Notes: generated by a model from the sequence alone, not told the origin. 64,000 bases of DNA from Mesorhizobium sp. B2-7-2 (GCF_006440775.1 NZ_VFTZ01000002.1:372001-436000); one strand, 5' to 3'; shown: positions 46,920 through 58,009, numbered from the stretch's first letter. A program made the numbers and translations.

Positions 46920-48617
46920 TTAGTTGCCCTGCTTCTTCAGCGCGGCGCCCAGAATGTCGCCCAGCGAAGCGCCGGAGTCGGTCGAGCCGTACTGAGCGAC
47001 CGCTTCCTTCTCCTCGGCGATTTCCAGCGCCTTGATCGAGACCTGCAGCTTGCGGGTCTTCTTGTCGAAGGCGATGACACGGGCATCGACCTTCTGGCCG
47101 ACGGTGAAGCGCTCGGGGCGCTGCTCATCGCGGTCGCGCGAAAGGTCCGAACGCTTGATGAAGGTCTCGATGCCGCTGTCGACCAGCCGCACGTCCAGAC
47201 CGCCATCCTTCACGCCGATGACCTCGCAGGTGACGACGGCGTTCTTGCGCAGCTCGCCGCTGCTGGCCGCTTCGCCGACCGTGTCGCGGGCCAGCTGCTT
47301 GATGCCGAGCGAGATGCGCTCCTTCTCGATGTCGACGTCGAGCACCTGCGCCTTGACCATGTCGCCGCGATTGTACTCTTCGATGACCTGCTCGCCCGGA
47401 CGGGTCCAGTCGAGGTCGGAGAGATGCACCATGCCGTCCACGTCGCCTTCCAGGCCGATGAACAGGCCGAACTCGGTCTTGTTCTTGACCTCGCCCTCGA
47501 CCTGGCTGCCGACCGGATGGCTCGAGGCGAAAGCCTGCCACGGGTTTTCCAGCGTCTGCTTGAGGCCGAGCGAGATGCGGCGCTTGGCCGGATCGACCTC
47601 GAGCACCACCACGTCGACTTCCTGCGTCGTCGACAGGATCTTGCCGGGGTGCACATTCTTCTTCGTCCACGACATTTCCGAAACGTGGATGAGGCCCTCG
47701 ATGCCCGGCTCCAACTCGACGAACGCGCCGTAGTCGGTGATGTTGGTGACGGTGCCCTTGATCTTCTTGCCGATCGGGAACTTGGTGCCGATATCCGACC
47801 ACGGATCCGACTCGAGCTGCTTCATGCCGAGCGAGATGCGGTGGGTTTCCTGGTTGATGCGGATGATCTGCACCTTGACCGTCTGGCCGATGTTGAGGAT
47901 TTCGGTCGGATGGTTGACGCGGCGCCAGGCCATGTCGGTGACATGCAGCAAGCCGTCGATGCCGCCGAGGTCGACGAACGCACCGTAGTCGGTGATGTTC
48001 TTGACCACGCCTTCGACCACCTGGCCTTCCTCGAGGTTCTGCACGATTTCCGAGCGCTGTTCGGCGCGGCTCTCCTCGAGCACGGTGCGGCGCGACACCA
48101 CGATGTTGCCGCGGCGGCGATCCATCTTGAGGATCTCGAAGGGCTGCGGGTTGTGCATCAGCGGGGTAACGTCGCGGATCGGGCGGATATCGACCTGGCT
48201 GCGCGGCAGGAACGCCACGGCGCCGTCGAGGTCGACGGTGAAGCCGCCCTTGACCTGGTTGAAGATGACGCCTTCGACGCGCTCACCCTTGGTGAACTTC
48301 TCTTCGAGACGCACCCAGCTCTCCTCGCGGCGAGCCTTCTCGCGCGACAGCATGGCTTCGCCAAGCGCGTTTTCGATGCGCTCGACATAGACCTCGACGG
48401 TGTCGCCGACCTTGAGGGAGGATTCCTTGCCCTTGGCGCCGAATTCCTTCAGCGGCACTCGGCCTTCGACCTTGAGGCCGACATCGATGATGGCCATGTC
48501 CTTTTCGATCGCGGTGATCGTGCCCCGGACAACCTGGCCCTCGCCGGAATGGCCGGCGGTGAATGATTCTTCGAGCATGCTCGCGAAATCGTCGCGAGAC
48601 GGATTAGCTACTGACAT
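46920..48617 (-). CDS. rpsA: 30S ribosomal protein S1
   Basis: 565 residues with six S1/OB-fold repeats, visible as recurring VVEGVVKNITDYGAFVDLGG and GLIHVSEMSW type stretches. S1 binds mRNA at the ribosome and helps start translation. The ATG at 48617 has a CCAGGAGAAAC ribosome site. It is the last gene of the conserved aroA-cmk-rpsA order and is followed by its own terminator. There are 194 bases between it and cmk, enough for a separate promoter and leader. Confidence 0.98.
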   Translation of the reverse strand: MSVANPSRDDFASMLEESFTAGHSGEGQVVRGTITAIEKDMAIIDVGLKVEGRVPLKEFGAKGKESSLKVGDTVEVYVERIENALGEAMLSREKARREESWVRLEEKFTKGERVEGVIFNQVKGGFTVDLDGAVAFLPRSQVDIRPIRDVTPLMHNPQPFEILKMDRRRGNIVVSRRTVLEESRAEQRSEIVQNLEEGQVVEGVVKNITDYGAFVDLGGIDGLLHVTDMAWRRVNHPTEILNIGQTVKVQIIRINQETHRISLGMKQLESDPWSDIGTKFPIGKKIKGTVTNITDYGAFVELEPGIEGLIHVSEMSWTKKNVHPGKILSTTQEVDVVVLEVDPAKRRISLGLKQTLENPWQAFASSHPVGSQVEGEVKNKTEFGLFIGLEGDVDGMVHLSDLDWTRPGEQVIEEYNRGDMVKAQVLDVDIEKERISLGIKQLARDTVGEAASSGELRKNAVVTCEVIGVKDGGLDVRLVDSGIETFIKRSDLSRDRDEQRPERFTVGQKVDARVIAFDKKTRKLQVSIKALEIAEEKEAVAQYGSTDSGASLGDILGAALKKQGN

Positions 48618-48811
48618 TGTTTCTCCTGGAATACCCCGGTCTTCAAGCGGGGCGGGCGCCGTGGGTTAGCGTTGCGTGAGCCTGCCGGCGTTCCGGGCTG
48701 AAAGCCCTTGGCCGCTGTTCAGGCGGCAAGTCCGGCGCATGAAGAATGCTGGCAGGCTGGTTCGTGCCCGATATGGGTATTTTCGCCGCCAACGGCAATC
48801 GAAAAACCTGA

Positions 48812-49462
48812 TCAGGCCTTGTTTCTTTCGGCAAGGACGTCGTCAACGATCGCCATCGCCGCCAGAAACGCGGCTTCTATAGCCATTTCGCTGGTATCAA
48901 GCAAGTGCGCGTCTGCCGCCGGCTTCAGCGGCGAGTCGGCGCGGCCCATGTCGCGCTCGTCGCGACGCTCGATATCGGCAAGGATGGTGGCGAGATCGGC
49001 GCTGCCGCCCATGCTCTCGATCTCGGCCAGCCGGCGTCTGGCGCGCACTTCGGCGCTTGCCGTGACATAGAGCTTGATGTCGGCATCGGGGCACACCACG
49101 GTGCCGATGTCGCGGCCGTCGAGCACAGCACCCGGCGGCGCCTTGGCGAAGGCCCGCTGCTTCTCCACCAGGATACGCCGTACGGTCGGAATGACCGCGA
49201 CCTTCGATGCGGCCTCGCCCACCGCATGCGCGGCCAGCACGGTGCGGTCAAGGTTGGAGAGGTCCACCTGCCGAGCAGCGGTTTCGGCCGCCGAGACATT
49301 GTCGAGCGGCAGGCCGAGCTCGAGCAGCTTGTGGGCCACCGCGCGATAGGTGAGGCCGGTATCGAGCAGGTTCAGCCGGTAGTGGTCGGCGAGCCGGCGG
49401 GCGAGCGTGCCTTTGCCCGCGCCTGCCGGGCCGTCGATGGCGATGGTGAAGGTGTGGGTCAT
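48812..49462 (-). CDS. cmk: Cytidylate kinase
   Basis: 216 residues. Walker [10 protein letters not shown] is at 11-19; [14 protein letters not shown] holds the substrate-binding region, and [21 protein letters not shown] is the CMP-kinase signature. It phosphorylates CMP and dCMP with ATP. It lies between aroA and rpsA, the usual order. A large hairpin (49501-49549) separates it from aroA. Confidence 0.97.
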   Translation of the reverse strand: MTHTFTIAIDGPAGAGKGTLARRLADHYRLNLLDTGLTYRAVAHKLLELGLPLDNVSAAETAARQVDLSNLDRTVLAAHAVGEAASKVAVIPTVRRILVEKQRAFAKAPPGAVLDGRDIGTVVCPDADIKLYVTASAEVRARRRLAEIESMGGSADLATILADIERRDERDMGRADSPLKPAADAHLLDTSEMAIEAAFLAAMAIVDDVLAERNKA

Positions 49463-49500
49463 GGGCGGGCCAACCGAAGACGCGGGCGCCGCGATCCTTC

Positions 49501-49549
49501 GCGCCCCCCTCTGTCCTGCCGGACAGTCCGGCAGAACAGAGGGGGGCGC
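49501..49549. repeat. Large GC-rich palindrome between aroA and cmk
   Basis: Arms 49501-49523 and 49527-49549 pair over 22 of 23 positions (GCGCCCCCCTCTGT... with its complement), leaving a three-base loop. There is no U-tract. It resembles a dispersed palindromic repeat and would form a very stable hairpin in the aroA-cmk transcript. Confidence 0.9.
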
Positions 49550-49589
49550 TGTCCCGCCAGCGTTTCAGTTTGGCCCAATCTCATCGACC

Positions 49590-50990
<1,401 letters not shown>

Positions 50991-51144
50991 TCATGCTGCG
51001 GCGGTCTCGTATCACGGTGCGTTGCAATGGTCATCCCCTTGTGCGAGGCCTTCGAATACGAGCATTTTACAATGCCGGCTTTTGGCTTTGACAGCGCTCA
51101 AAACTGCGGTTATGGGGACCACTCTTTTATTGACGAGGCCTGCT

Positions 51145-51540
51145 GTGGCAAAAGCTGAACTTGGCACCAAGCGTGTCGACCCCGAAACGGGTCGGAAATT
51201 CTACGATCTCAACAAAGACCCGATCGTCTCGCCCTATACCGGCAAGAGCTATCCGCGCTCCTATTTCGAGGAAGGCAAGATTTCCGCCCTCGAGGAAGAT
51301 GAGGAAGTCGCCGAAAAGGAAGTGGACGCCGACGAAGAGGAAGGCGCCGAAGTCGTGTCGCTCGAGGAGGCCGATGACGAGGCCAAGGGCGGCGGCGACG
51401 AACTTCCGGATCTTGGCGACGATGAAGAAGATGTCGATCTCGGCGACGATGAGGACGACACCTTCCTTGCCGACGAAGAGGAAGAGGACGATGACGTCGC
51501 CGATATGATCGGTGTCGGCGACGACGATGACGAAGTCTGA
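51145..51540 (+). CDS. TIGR02300 family protein (FYDLN acid domain)
   Basis: 131 residues. The N-terminus VAKAELGTKRVDPETGRKFYDLNKDP followed by SPYTGKSYPRSYFEE is the diagnostic domain. The remaining 80 residues are overwhelmingly Asp/Glu and likely disordered. The GTG start at 51145 fits the known VAKAELGTKR start; the longer frame is not conserved. The function is unknown. Its place between aroA and tRNA-Ala is the usual alphaproteobacterial context. Confidence 0.92.
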   Translation: MAKAELGTKRVDPETGRKFYDLNKDPIVSPYTGKSYPRSYFEEGKISALEEDEEVAEKEVDADEEEGAEVVSLEEADDEAKGGGDELPDLGDDEEDVDLGDDEDDTFLADEEEEDDDVADMIGVGDDDDEV

Positions 51541-51704
51541 TTGGATCGTTTGCCGGCCATTTTGGCCTGTGACGAAAAAGCGGCTTTTCAAGGCTTGATC
51601 TTGACCGAAGGCGGCGCTAGAAGCCGCCAGCACTAAACGACGGCGCGGTTCCCAATCGCGCCGGATCTCTTCGCCGGAAACGGCGCCGGCCGACTGCCGG
51701 GAGT

Positions 51705-51780
<76 letters not shown>

Positions 51781-51836
51781 AACAGTCACTTCCTGACCAA
51801 TTGCACGAACGGAAAACCGCTCGCACTCGAATTGCT

Positions 51837-52337
51837 CTAACCGCGCTGGGCGCGGGTTCTGGCTGCTTTGCGCGCTGCCGCCGATCGTCCGGCGGCGCCT
51901 TTAGTCTGCGCGGCTTTCCTCGCCGCCGCCGACCGCTCTTCGGCTGTGCGGCCGGATGCGGCGCTCTTGGCCTGCTTCGACAGAGCCTTGTGAGAGGCGG
52001 TGCTCTTCGGCTCGCCCTCAAGCACCTTCGATACCGCCTTCGAGACCTTCGGCTGGCGCTTCGGCTTCCGTTCGCCCTGGCCTGCCTCGTAAGCATATTT
52101 GGCGCTCTTGCGCGTGCTGTCCTTCACATCGCCTTTTTTGGGGGGCGGCAGGTCGATGCCCGCGCGGCGCGCTTCCGAAAGACCGATGGCGATCGCCTGT
52201 TTGGTGGAGCGGGCGCCGTGCTTGCCTTTGCGGACTTTGTCGATTTCCGCGTGAACGAATTCACCGGCCTGCGTGCTTGCCGACTTGCCTTCGCGCTTGT
52301 CTTCGCGCGCCTTTTCGATGGTTTTCTTGTCCGGCAT
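51837..52337 (-). CDS. DUF6496 family basic protein
   Basis: 166 residues, very rich in Lys, Arg and Ala. The N-terminal part, GEFVHAEIDKVRKGKHGARSTKQAIAIGLSEARRAG, is the recognisable conserved domain (DUF6496 in my recollection). The C-terminal half is histone H1-like, with repeated AARKAA units (SAAARKAAQTKG, SAAARKAARTRA). Such a protein could coat DNA or act under stress; no experiment supports this here. It follows tRNA-Ala convergently. Confidence 0.8.
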   Translation of the reverse strand: MPDKKTIEKAREDKREGKSASTQAGEFVHAEIDKVRKGKHGARSTKQAIAIGLSEARRAGIDLPPPKKGDVKDSTRKSAKYAYEAGQGERKPKRQPKVSKAVSKVLEGEPKSTASHKALSKQAKSAASGRTAEERSAAARKAAQTKGAAGRSAAARKAARTRAQRG

Positions 52338-52400
52338 TGTTTTTCTCCTCGTTCGAACGGGGGCATGATCGAATGCCGACAGGATGCGTCAGATCGCGCA

Positions 52401-52859
52401 TCAGCGGCTTTCATATGTGCCGACGAGATCGGTAGTGGCGATCATATGCGGCTCCGCCTGGGCCAGAAGATTGGCGATTCCCGGTTCTCCGCCGGTTTCC
52501 AGCGCCTCAACGTCGAGTGCTGAAAGGCGGAAGTGATAATGGTGAACGCCGTGCCCTTTTGGCGGCTGGGGACCGTCATAACGGGCATTGCCGAAGTCGT
52601 TCACGGCCTGGTGGAAAGTTTCCGGTCCAGCGGTGCCTTCGGGCAAGCGGTCTCGGCCGGCGGCAATGTCATAGACCGCCCAATGGCGAAACATGCCGCG
52701 CGGCGCGTCGGGATCCTCGACGACGAGCAGGAAGCTTCTGGTCCCGGCCGGCGCGTTCTTCCACCGCAGGGGAGGAGACAAATTGCCTCCGTTGCGGACA
52801 TAGGGCTCGGGAATGGTCTGGCCGTTTTCAAAGGCTGGACTCTCAAGCGTGAAAGCCAT
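52401..52859 (-). CDS. YbhB/YbcL family (PEBP-like) protein
   Basis: 152 residues of the phosphatidylethanolamine-binding protein fold. Motifs: NLSPPLRWKNAPAGTRSFLLVVEDPDAP, MFRHWAVYDI, and YDGPQPPKGHGVHHYHFRLSAL. The bacterial role is unclear; no signal peptide is present, so it is cytoplasmic. I chose the ATG at 52859, eight bases after CGGAG, rather than 52877. It lies 63 bases upstream of the DUF6496 gene on the same strand and may be co-transcribed with it. Confidence 0.92.
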   Translation of the reverse strand: MAFTLESPAFENGQTIPEPYVRNGGNLSPPLRWKNAPAGTRSFLLVVEDPDAPRGMFRHWAVYDIAAGRDRLPEGTAGPETFHQAVNDFGNARYDGPQPPKGHGVHHYHFRLSALDVEALETGGEPGIANLLAQAEPHMIATTDLVGTYESR

Positions 52860-53156
52860 GGCTGGAACTCCGTGCACTTATCGCGTTCTTCGCGAAGGAA
52901 TTCACGAACGATCTTTGCTCGCATCGGCGGAGCGCGCTCGCTACTGGTTTCTTTTGGAACGCGGGGCGTTGGCGGGAGTTCCAGCATCATGCCCGCGACG
53001 GCGCGTCGATGGATGCCTGCAAGTCGAGATATCGTCGCTGGGAAAGCTGCTCCAACGGAAGCGAACTCAGGTCGTATCCGGCGAAACAAGCGCCGGAGGA
53101 AATCCCTATGCCGGTGGCGGCAACTAGGCTAAGGGCTTCCTGTCAGAGGGACGCTT

Positions 53157-53714
53157 ATGAGAATTCCGGCTTTGGGTGGAAATCCGGCGCAGGGACGTGT
53201 TCGATCCGGGCTGCTTGCGCGACAAAACAATCTCTTGCCGATGCTTTGCATTGCGGTCGCGCTTGCTGCTTGTCAATCGACCCCAGACACACAGCCTGTT
53301 GCTGACCCGCAACCCGCTCCGGCCGCCGCTCCCGCTCCGGCCTCACCGAATTCGGCGGTACTGGATGAGGCGGCTGCGGTCGTTCCGCCCGGCAAGGGCG
53401 TTCCGGCCAGATACACTGCATTCTCCGGCATATGGGCGGGACAGCTCAACGGCATGTATGACGGCAAGCTGGCGGTCCTGACCGTGTCTTCGGGCGGGCA
53501 GGTGACGGTCAGCTACGCATGGGGCGATCTGGCCGACAACAAGCCGGGTGTCGCTGACGGCTCCGGCAGGATTTCCGGCAACACGTTGAAGCTCGGGCGC
53601 CTGCCGAACGGCGCCGACATCACCGCCACCATGGCGTCGCCGGGAATGCTCAACGTCACCTACGCGCTGGCGGGGCAGACCTATGCCGGTTCCTTCGCCC
53701 GGGTCAGCCAGTGA
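53157..53714 (+). CDS. Hypothetical lipoprotein with Pro/Ala-rich linker
   Basis: 185 residues. Near residue 28 begins MLCIAVALAACQS, a hydrophobic core with lipobox ALAAC. A proline/alanine linker (ADPQPAPAAAPAPASPN) then leads to a beta-rich domain of about 110 residues (IWAGQLNGMYDGKLAVLTVSSGGQVTVSYAWGD). It is presumably outer-membrane anchored. The ATG at 53157 has AGAGGGA upstream; the n-region before the lipobox is unusually long, so a later start is possible. The family is not recognised. Confidence 0.75.
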   Translation: MRIPALGGNPAQGRVRSGLLARQNNLLPMLCIAVALAACQSTPDTQPVADPQPAPAAAPAPASPNSAVLDEAAAVVPPGKGVPARYTAFSGIWAGQLNGMYDGKLAVLTVSSGGQVTVSYAWGDLADNKPGVADGSGRISGNTLKLGRLPNGADITATMASPGMLNVTYALAGQTYAGSFARVSQ

Positions 53715-54246
53715 GCAAAGCCGGTCACTGAGGTCAAAGCGGGTTCTGCGCGATCCGCACGCTCATCTCCGATCTCGACGGCATGGGCCGGCATCGATCA
53801 GCCGGCCGCGCGTCTCGTAGCGGGCGAAGATCGAGATCCGGTCGGCATTCTGGTTGGCTGAACGAGCCGTCCGGCGTCGCCGACAGGAAGGCCGAGTTTG
53901 TCGACGTCGTCGGTCTCGGCAAGCTTCGGCACGGCAGCGTCGTCCCGTCCAAGGTGTAGACGCCGAGGCCGATATCGCGCGCCCTGAAACAGGGCGCCTC
54001 GCGATTGAAGGCTGCCGACAAAGCAAGACAGGCGCTTTGCATCGATCTTCCTGGCGTCGCCGGCGGCTTCTCCGCTGGTGTCGGCCTTGCGAAAATTTCG
54101 CCGATCGTCGCTTGCAAGGCAATCCCATATGTGAAAATATTATTCACAAAAGAAAACAGTGGGAGGAAAGCGACCATGCGTCTCGCCATCCGGCATCGCG
54201 CCCGGAACCGCCTTGCAGGCCGCGCCGGAAGCTCCCGGAGAGGATC
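53715..54246. other. 532-base gap with protein-like fragments on the minus strand
   Basis: No intact gene is visible. On the minus strand between about 54130 and 53734, short stretches in different frames read like a broken protein: [15 protein letters not shown], then [17 protein letters not shown], then [19 protein letters not shown]. This suggests a gene decayed by several frameshifts. The right part (about 54120-54246) is the promoter and leader of the MaoC gene and includes a locally AT-rich patch GTGAAAATATTATTCAC. Confidence 0.45.
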
Positions 54247-54798
54247 ATGAGCGCATTCTCGCCGACCGTCGGTGTCGCCTCGACGCATCCCGCCGACATG
54301 CCTGAGGCGCATGCCGAAATCCCTGTCTGGAATTCTGAAAACTGGTTCTACGAGGACTGGCAAGTCGGTCACAAAATCCGCTCGCTTCGCCGCACCGTCG
54401 CCGAGGGCGAAAGCCATATGTTCAATGCGCTAGTGTTGGACATCCATCCTTACGTGCAGGACCAGATGTTCGCCGAGAAGGAAGGCATCTTCGGCAAGCG
54501 GCTGGTGGCGGGCGCCTTCGTGTTTTCGGCCGGGCTCGGCCTGGTTGCCACCAACTGCATCAACGCCTTTTCCTATGGCTATGACAGACTGCGCTTCATC
54601 AAGCCGGTCTTCATCGGCGACACCATCTATTCGATCCGCACCAACCTCGACAAAAAGCCGCGCTACCAGGATATGGGCCTGATCCGCGCCAGCTACGAAG
54701 TCTTCAAGGGTGAAGGAGAGCTGGTGCTCTACTGCGAGCATCTGCAAACCGTGAAATACAAGAACCCGGCCGATTTCGTCGGCAAGACCGAGAAGTGA
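54247..54798 (+). CDS. MaoC-like dehydratase (hot-dog fold)
   Basis: 183 residues. An N-terminal linker leads to [30 protein letters not shown], the opening of MaoC/R-hydratase domains, then [18 protein letters not shown] and the strand region [20 protein letters not shown]. It should hydrate or dehydrate a 3-hydroxyacyl-CoA type substrate. I chose the ATG at 54247 (GGAGAGGATC upstream). It is the first gene of a three-gene unit with a CoA-transferase and a binding-protein-like gene. Confidence 0.88.
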   Translation: MSAFSPTVGVASTHPADMPEAHAEIPVWNSENWFYEDWQVGHKIRSLRRTVAEGESHMFNALVLDIHPYVQDQMFAEKEGIFGKRLVAGAFVFSAGLGLVATNCINAFSYGYDRLRFIKPVFIGDTIYSIRTNLDKKPRYQDMGLIRASYEVFKGEGELVLYCEHLQTVKYKNPADFVGKTEK

Positions 54799-54801
54799 AC
54801 C

Positions 54802-55962
54802 GTGGCCGCTGACAAAGAACTTCCACTAACCGGCCTCGTCGTCATCGACATGAGCCAGTTCCTGTCGGGACCCTACTGTTCGCTGCGCCTGCTCGACCTC
54901 GGCGCGCGCGTCATCAAGATCGAGCGGCCCGATGGCGGCGACCTGTCGCGCCGGCTCTATCTCAGCGACACCGAGATCGGCGGCGATTCCACCATTTTCC
55001 ACGCCATCAACCGCGGCAAGGAGAGCCTTGCCGTCGACCTAAAGAACGAGGCCGACCTCGCCGCGCTGCGCGCGTTGATCGCCAAGGCCGACGTGCTCAT
55101 CCAGAACTTCAGGCCGGGCGTCATCGAGCGGCTCGGCCTCGACCATGAGCATGTCAGCACGATCAACCCCCGGCTCGTCTATGCCTCGATCAGCGGCTAT
55201 GGCGAGGAAGGGCCATGGGTGAAGCGCCCGGGGCAGGATCTGCTCGCCCAGGCTCGTTCCGGCGTGATGTGGCTGAACGGCGACGAGGAGCAGGGACCGG
55301 TGCCTTTCGGCCTGGCGATCGCCGACATGCTGGCGGGCGCCGCCTGCGCCCAAGGCATCCTCGCCAAGCTGGTGCGGCGCGGCATCACCGGCGAGGGCGG
55401 CCATGTCGAAACCAGCCTGCTTGAGGCGCTGATCGATTTCCAGTTCGAGGTGCTGACCACGCATCTCAACGACGGCCGCCGCCTGCCGAAGCGCCCGTCC
55501 TTCCGCAGCGCCCATGCCTATCTCTCGGCGCCATACGGCGTCTATCCGGCCAAGGACGGCTACCTGGCGATTGCCATGACGCCGATCCCGAAGATAGCCG
55601 ACCTGCTCGAACTTCCCGAGCTAGACCCTTTCCGCGACAAGCCGGAGACCTGGTTCACCGCCCGCGACGAGATCAAGGCGATCATCGCCAGGCGCATTGC
55701 CGAGAAAACCATCGACGAATGGCTGGCCGTCCTCGAGCCCGCCGATGTCTGGTGCGCCAAAGTGCTGACCTGGCCGGAACTGATGCAGAGCGACGGCTTC
55801 AAGACGCTCGACATGCTGCAGACGGTGACCCGTGAGGACAATGTCTCGATCCTGACCACCCGCACACCTCTGCGCGTCGACGGCGCGCGCGCCAAGGTGG
55901 ATCGCGCCGCCCCGCAAATCGGTGAGCACAGCGAAAAAATCCGCGCGGAGTTCGGGCTGTGA
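54802..55962 (+). CDS. CaiB/BaiF family III CoA-transferase
   Basis: 386 residues. It opens LTGLVVIDMSQFLSGPYCSLRLLDLGARVIKIERP, the family hallmark. The catalytic aspartate is in PGQDLLAQARSG; GHVETSLLEALIDF and YPAKDGYLAIAM follow. It moves CoA between carboxylic acids. Start GTG 54802 is three bases after the MaoC stop, and its stop overlaps the next GTG (GTGA), so the three genes are tightly coupled. Confidence 0.92.
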   Translation: MAADKELPLTGLVVIDMSQFLSGPYCSLRLLDLGARVIKIERPDGGDLSRRLYLSDTEIGGDSTIFHAINRGKESLAVDLKNEADLAALRALIAKADVLIQNFRPGVIERLGLDHEHVSTINPRLVYASISGYGEEGPWVKRPGQDLLAQARSGVMWLNGDEEQGPVPFGLAIADMLAGAACAQGILAKLVRRGITGEGGHVETSLLEALIDFQFEVLTTHLNDGRRLPKRPSFRSAHAYLSAPYGVYPAKDGYLAIAMTPIPKIADLLELPELDPFRDKPETWFTARDEIKAIIARRIAEKTIDEWLAVLEPADVWCAKVLTWPELMQSDGFKTLDMLQTVTREDNVSILTTRTPLRVDGARAKVDRAAPQIGEHSEKIRAEFGL

Positions 55963-57110
55963 GCGGTGTTTCGTTGAAAGGCATGACCTGGAACCATCCG
56001 CGCGGCTACGACCCGATGGTGGCGTGCTCGGCGCTGTGGAAGGAAAAGACCGGCGTCTCGATCGAATGGGAAAAGCGCTCGCTGCAGGATTTCGAGTCTT
56101 TCCCGGTGGAAGAGCTCGCCCGCGCCTATGATTTGATCGTTATCGACCATCCGCATGTCGGCCAGATCACCGCCGAGAAGTGTCTGGCGCCGCTCGATGT
56201 GCCAGGGCGCGAGGCGGAACGCGAGGCGCTGGCTGCGGCAAGCGTCGGCCAGTCCTATCCGAGCTATACCTGGCAGGGCCGGCAATGGGCTTTCCCGATC
56301 GACGCCGCGACCCAGGTTCAGGCTTGGCGGCCCGATCTGATCGAAACCGCGCCGGCGATCTGGACCGAAGTGCTGGCGCTTGCCGAGCAGGGCCGCGTGC
56401 TCTTGCCGCTCAGGCCGCCGCATTCGCTGATGTGCTTCTACACGTTGGCCGCCGATCTCGGCCGGCCCTGCACGGTCGACGGTTCGGCCGACCTTGTCGA
56501 TGGCGGGACCGGCGAAACCGCCTTCGAGATGCTGTGCGAGATCGCGGCGCTGGTCGATCCCGCATGCCTGACGATGGATCCGATCGCCGTCTTCGAGAAG
56601 ATGGCCAAGCCCGGCTCGCGCATCGCCTGCGCGCCGCTGATCTATGGCTATGTTCCCTATGCGGTGGCGGGTTTCCGCCCGCACCGCCTCGCCTTCGCCG
56701 ACATGCCGGTCGCCAGCGGCAACGGCCCGATCGGCTCGGCGCTCGGCGGCACCGGCATTGCCGTCTCCGCCTTTTCCGCCGCGCCCGAGGCGGCGATCGA
56801 CTTCGCCTATTGGATCGCCAGCGGCGACGTGCAGCGCGGCCCTTATGCCGCCGCCGGCGGCCAGCCCGGCCATGCCGCAGCCTGGGAGGACGACGCCGTC
56901 AACGCCGCGACAGGCGACTTCTATCGCGCTACGCGGGCGACGCTCGAGGGCGCTTGGGTCCGCCCGCGCCATGACGGCTATATGGCCTTCCAGCAGCGGG
57001 CTTCGGACCGCATCAATGAAGGTCTTGCCGGCCGTCAGGAAGCAAGGCGCGTCGTCGCCGACATCAATCGCCTGTTCCGGGAGAGTTTCGCGCCGGCCGC
57101 CGCCGGCTAG
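55959..57110 (+). CDS. Solute-binding-protein-like protein without signal peptide
   Basis: 383 residues with the fold pattern of carbohydrate ABC receptors (extracellular solute-binding family 1): YDLIVIDHPHVGQI, QGRQWAFPIDAATQVQAWRPDL, and GSALGGTGIAVSAFSAAPEAAIDFAYWIASGDVQRGPYAAAGGQPG. There is no signal peptide: the protein starts VSGVSLKGMTWNHPRGYDPM, directly in the first strand. Its GTG overlaps the CoA-transferase stop. It therefore seems to be cytoplasmic, perhaps as a sensor or accessory binding subunit. No permease follows it directly. Confidence 0.82.
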   Translation: MSGVSLKGMTWNHPRGYDPMVACSALWKEKTGVSIEWEKRSLQDFESFPVEELARAYDLIVIDHPHVGQITAEKCLAPLDVPGREAEREALAAASVGQSYPSYTWQGRQWAFPIDAATQVQAWRPDLIETAPAIWTEVLALAEQGRVLLPLRPPHSLMCFYTLAADLGRPCTVDGSADLVDGGTGETAFEMLCEIAALVDPACLTMDPIAVFEKMAKPGSRIACAPLIYGYVPYAVAGFRPHRLAFADMPVASGNGPIGSALGGTGIAVSAFSAAPEAAIDFAYWIASGDVQRGPYAAAGGQPGHAAAWEDDAVNAATGDFYRATRATLEGAWVRPRHDGYMAFQQRASDRINEGLAGRQEARRVVADINRLFRESFAPAAAG

Positions 57111-57150
57111 ATGTGCCGATCGCCGCCGCGACGCTCGGCGAGCTTGACGT

Positions 57151-57987
57151 CTATATCCGCCACAGCCGGCGTGCATTGCCCGAGAGCAGGCGGGTCCGCT
57201 CTGAATCGCTTGCACCGGCCAGCAGCGCATGCGTGGCGGCGACCCAGGTCGTCAGCCCGCCGCCCAGCGTGCAGACCGGCCAATCGCTGCCCCAGATCAC
57301 CCGGTCCCAGCCGAAGCACCGGATCGTGTGCTCGACATAGGGCCGGAGCGTCTCGACCGTCCACGTCGCCGGATCGGCATAGGCGACGACGCCGGAGATC
57401 TTGGCCGTGACGTTGGGCCGTTGGGCGATTGCTTCGATATGCTCTCGCCACGGATGCTCGGCATTGCCCTTGATGTCGGGCACGCCGCAATGGTCGAGAA
57501 CGAACTGGACGTCGGGGGCGAGGTCTGCGAGCGCCATTGCCTTCGGGATCTGATGTGGCAGCACCACAAGATCGAATGTCAGGCCGGTGTCGGCCAGCCG
57601 CTTGATGTTCTGGCGAAACAGCGCCCCTTCCGACAGGTCGTCGGGAACGACATGCAGCACGCGGCGGAAACCCTTGACGAACGGCTCGGCCTTGACCGTT
57701 TCCAAATAGGCTTCGAAACCGGCCTCCTCGGGCCGGCAGGAGGCTATCGCGCCCTTGAGTAGGCTACCCGCCTGGCCGGCGATCGACTTCACCCGCGCCG
57801 TCTCGGCGGCAATATCGGCGGGATCGACATCGACCTCCATATGCAACACGGCTTCAATGCCCGAGCGCCGCGCGTCGGCGGCATATTCGGCATAGGAGAA
57901 ATCGCGGTTCAGCGCCGGCACGCCGGACAGCCACGGATAGCGAAGCGCGCCCTGGTCTATGAGGTGCAGATGCGTGTCGATGATCAT
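57151..57987 (-). CDS. Amidohydrolase family 2 protein (fuconolactonase-like, COG3618)
   Basis: 278 residues of a TIM-barrel metal hydrolase. The first metal motif is MIIDTHLHL, later ones are FVLDHCGVPDIKG and VIWGSDWPVCTLGG. COG3618 members hydrolyse lactones such as L-fucono-1,4-lactone or 2-pyrone-4,6-dicarboxylate. ATG 57987 has a GGAGG site; the frame up to 58104 crosses a repeat. It lies downstream of the IclR gene on the same strand and near a sugar ABC transporter, which supports lactone hydrolysis in sugar oxidation. Confidence 0.88.
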   Translation of the reverse strand: MIIDTHLHLIDQGALRYPWLSGVPALNRDFSYAEYAADARRSGIEAVLHMEVDVDPADIAAETARVKSIAGQAGSLLKGAIASCRPEEAGFEAYLETVKAEPFVKGFRRVLHVVPDDLSEGALFRQNIKRLADTGLTFDLVVLPHQIPKAMALADLAPDVQFVLDHCGVPDIKGNAEHPWREHIEAIAQRPNVTAKISGVVAYADPATWTVETLRPYVEHTIRCFGWDRVIWGSDWPVCTLGGGLTTWVAATHALLAGASDSERTRLLSGNARRLWRI

Positions 57988-58009
57988 GGCGGCGTATCCT
58001 CCGTGGCCT

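Noticed and set aside
46812..48566. 584-residue plus-strand frame opposite rpsA
   Set aside because: Composition (repeated VDERTVVGDV types) mirrors the S1 repeats read in antisense; no start signals.
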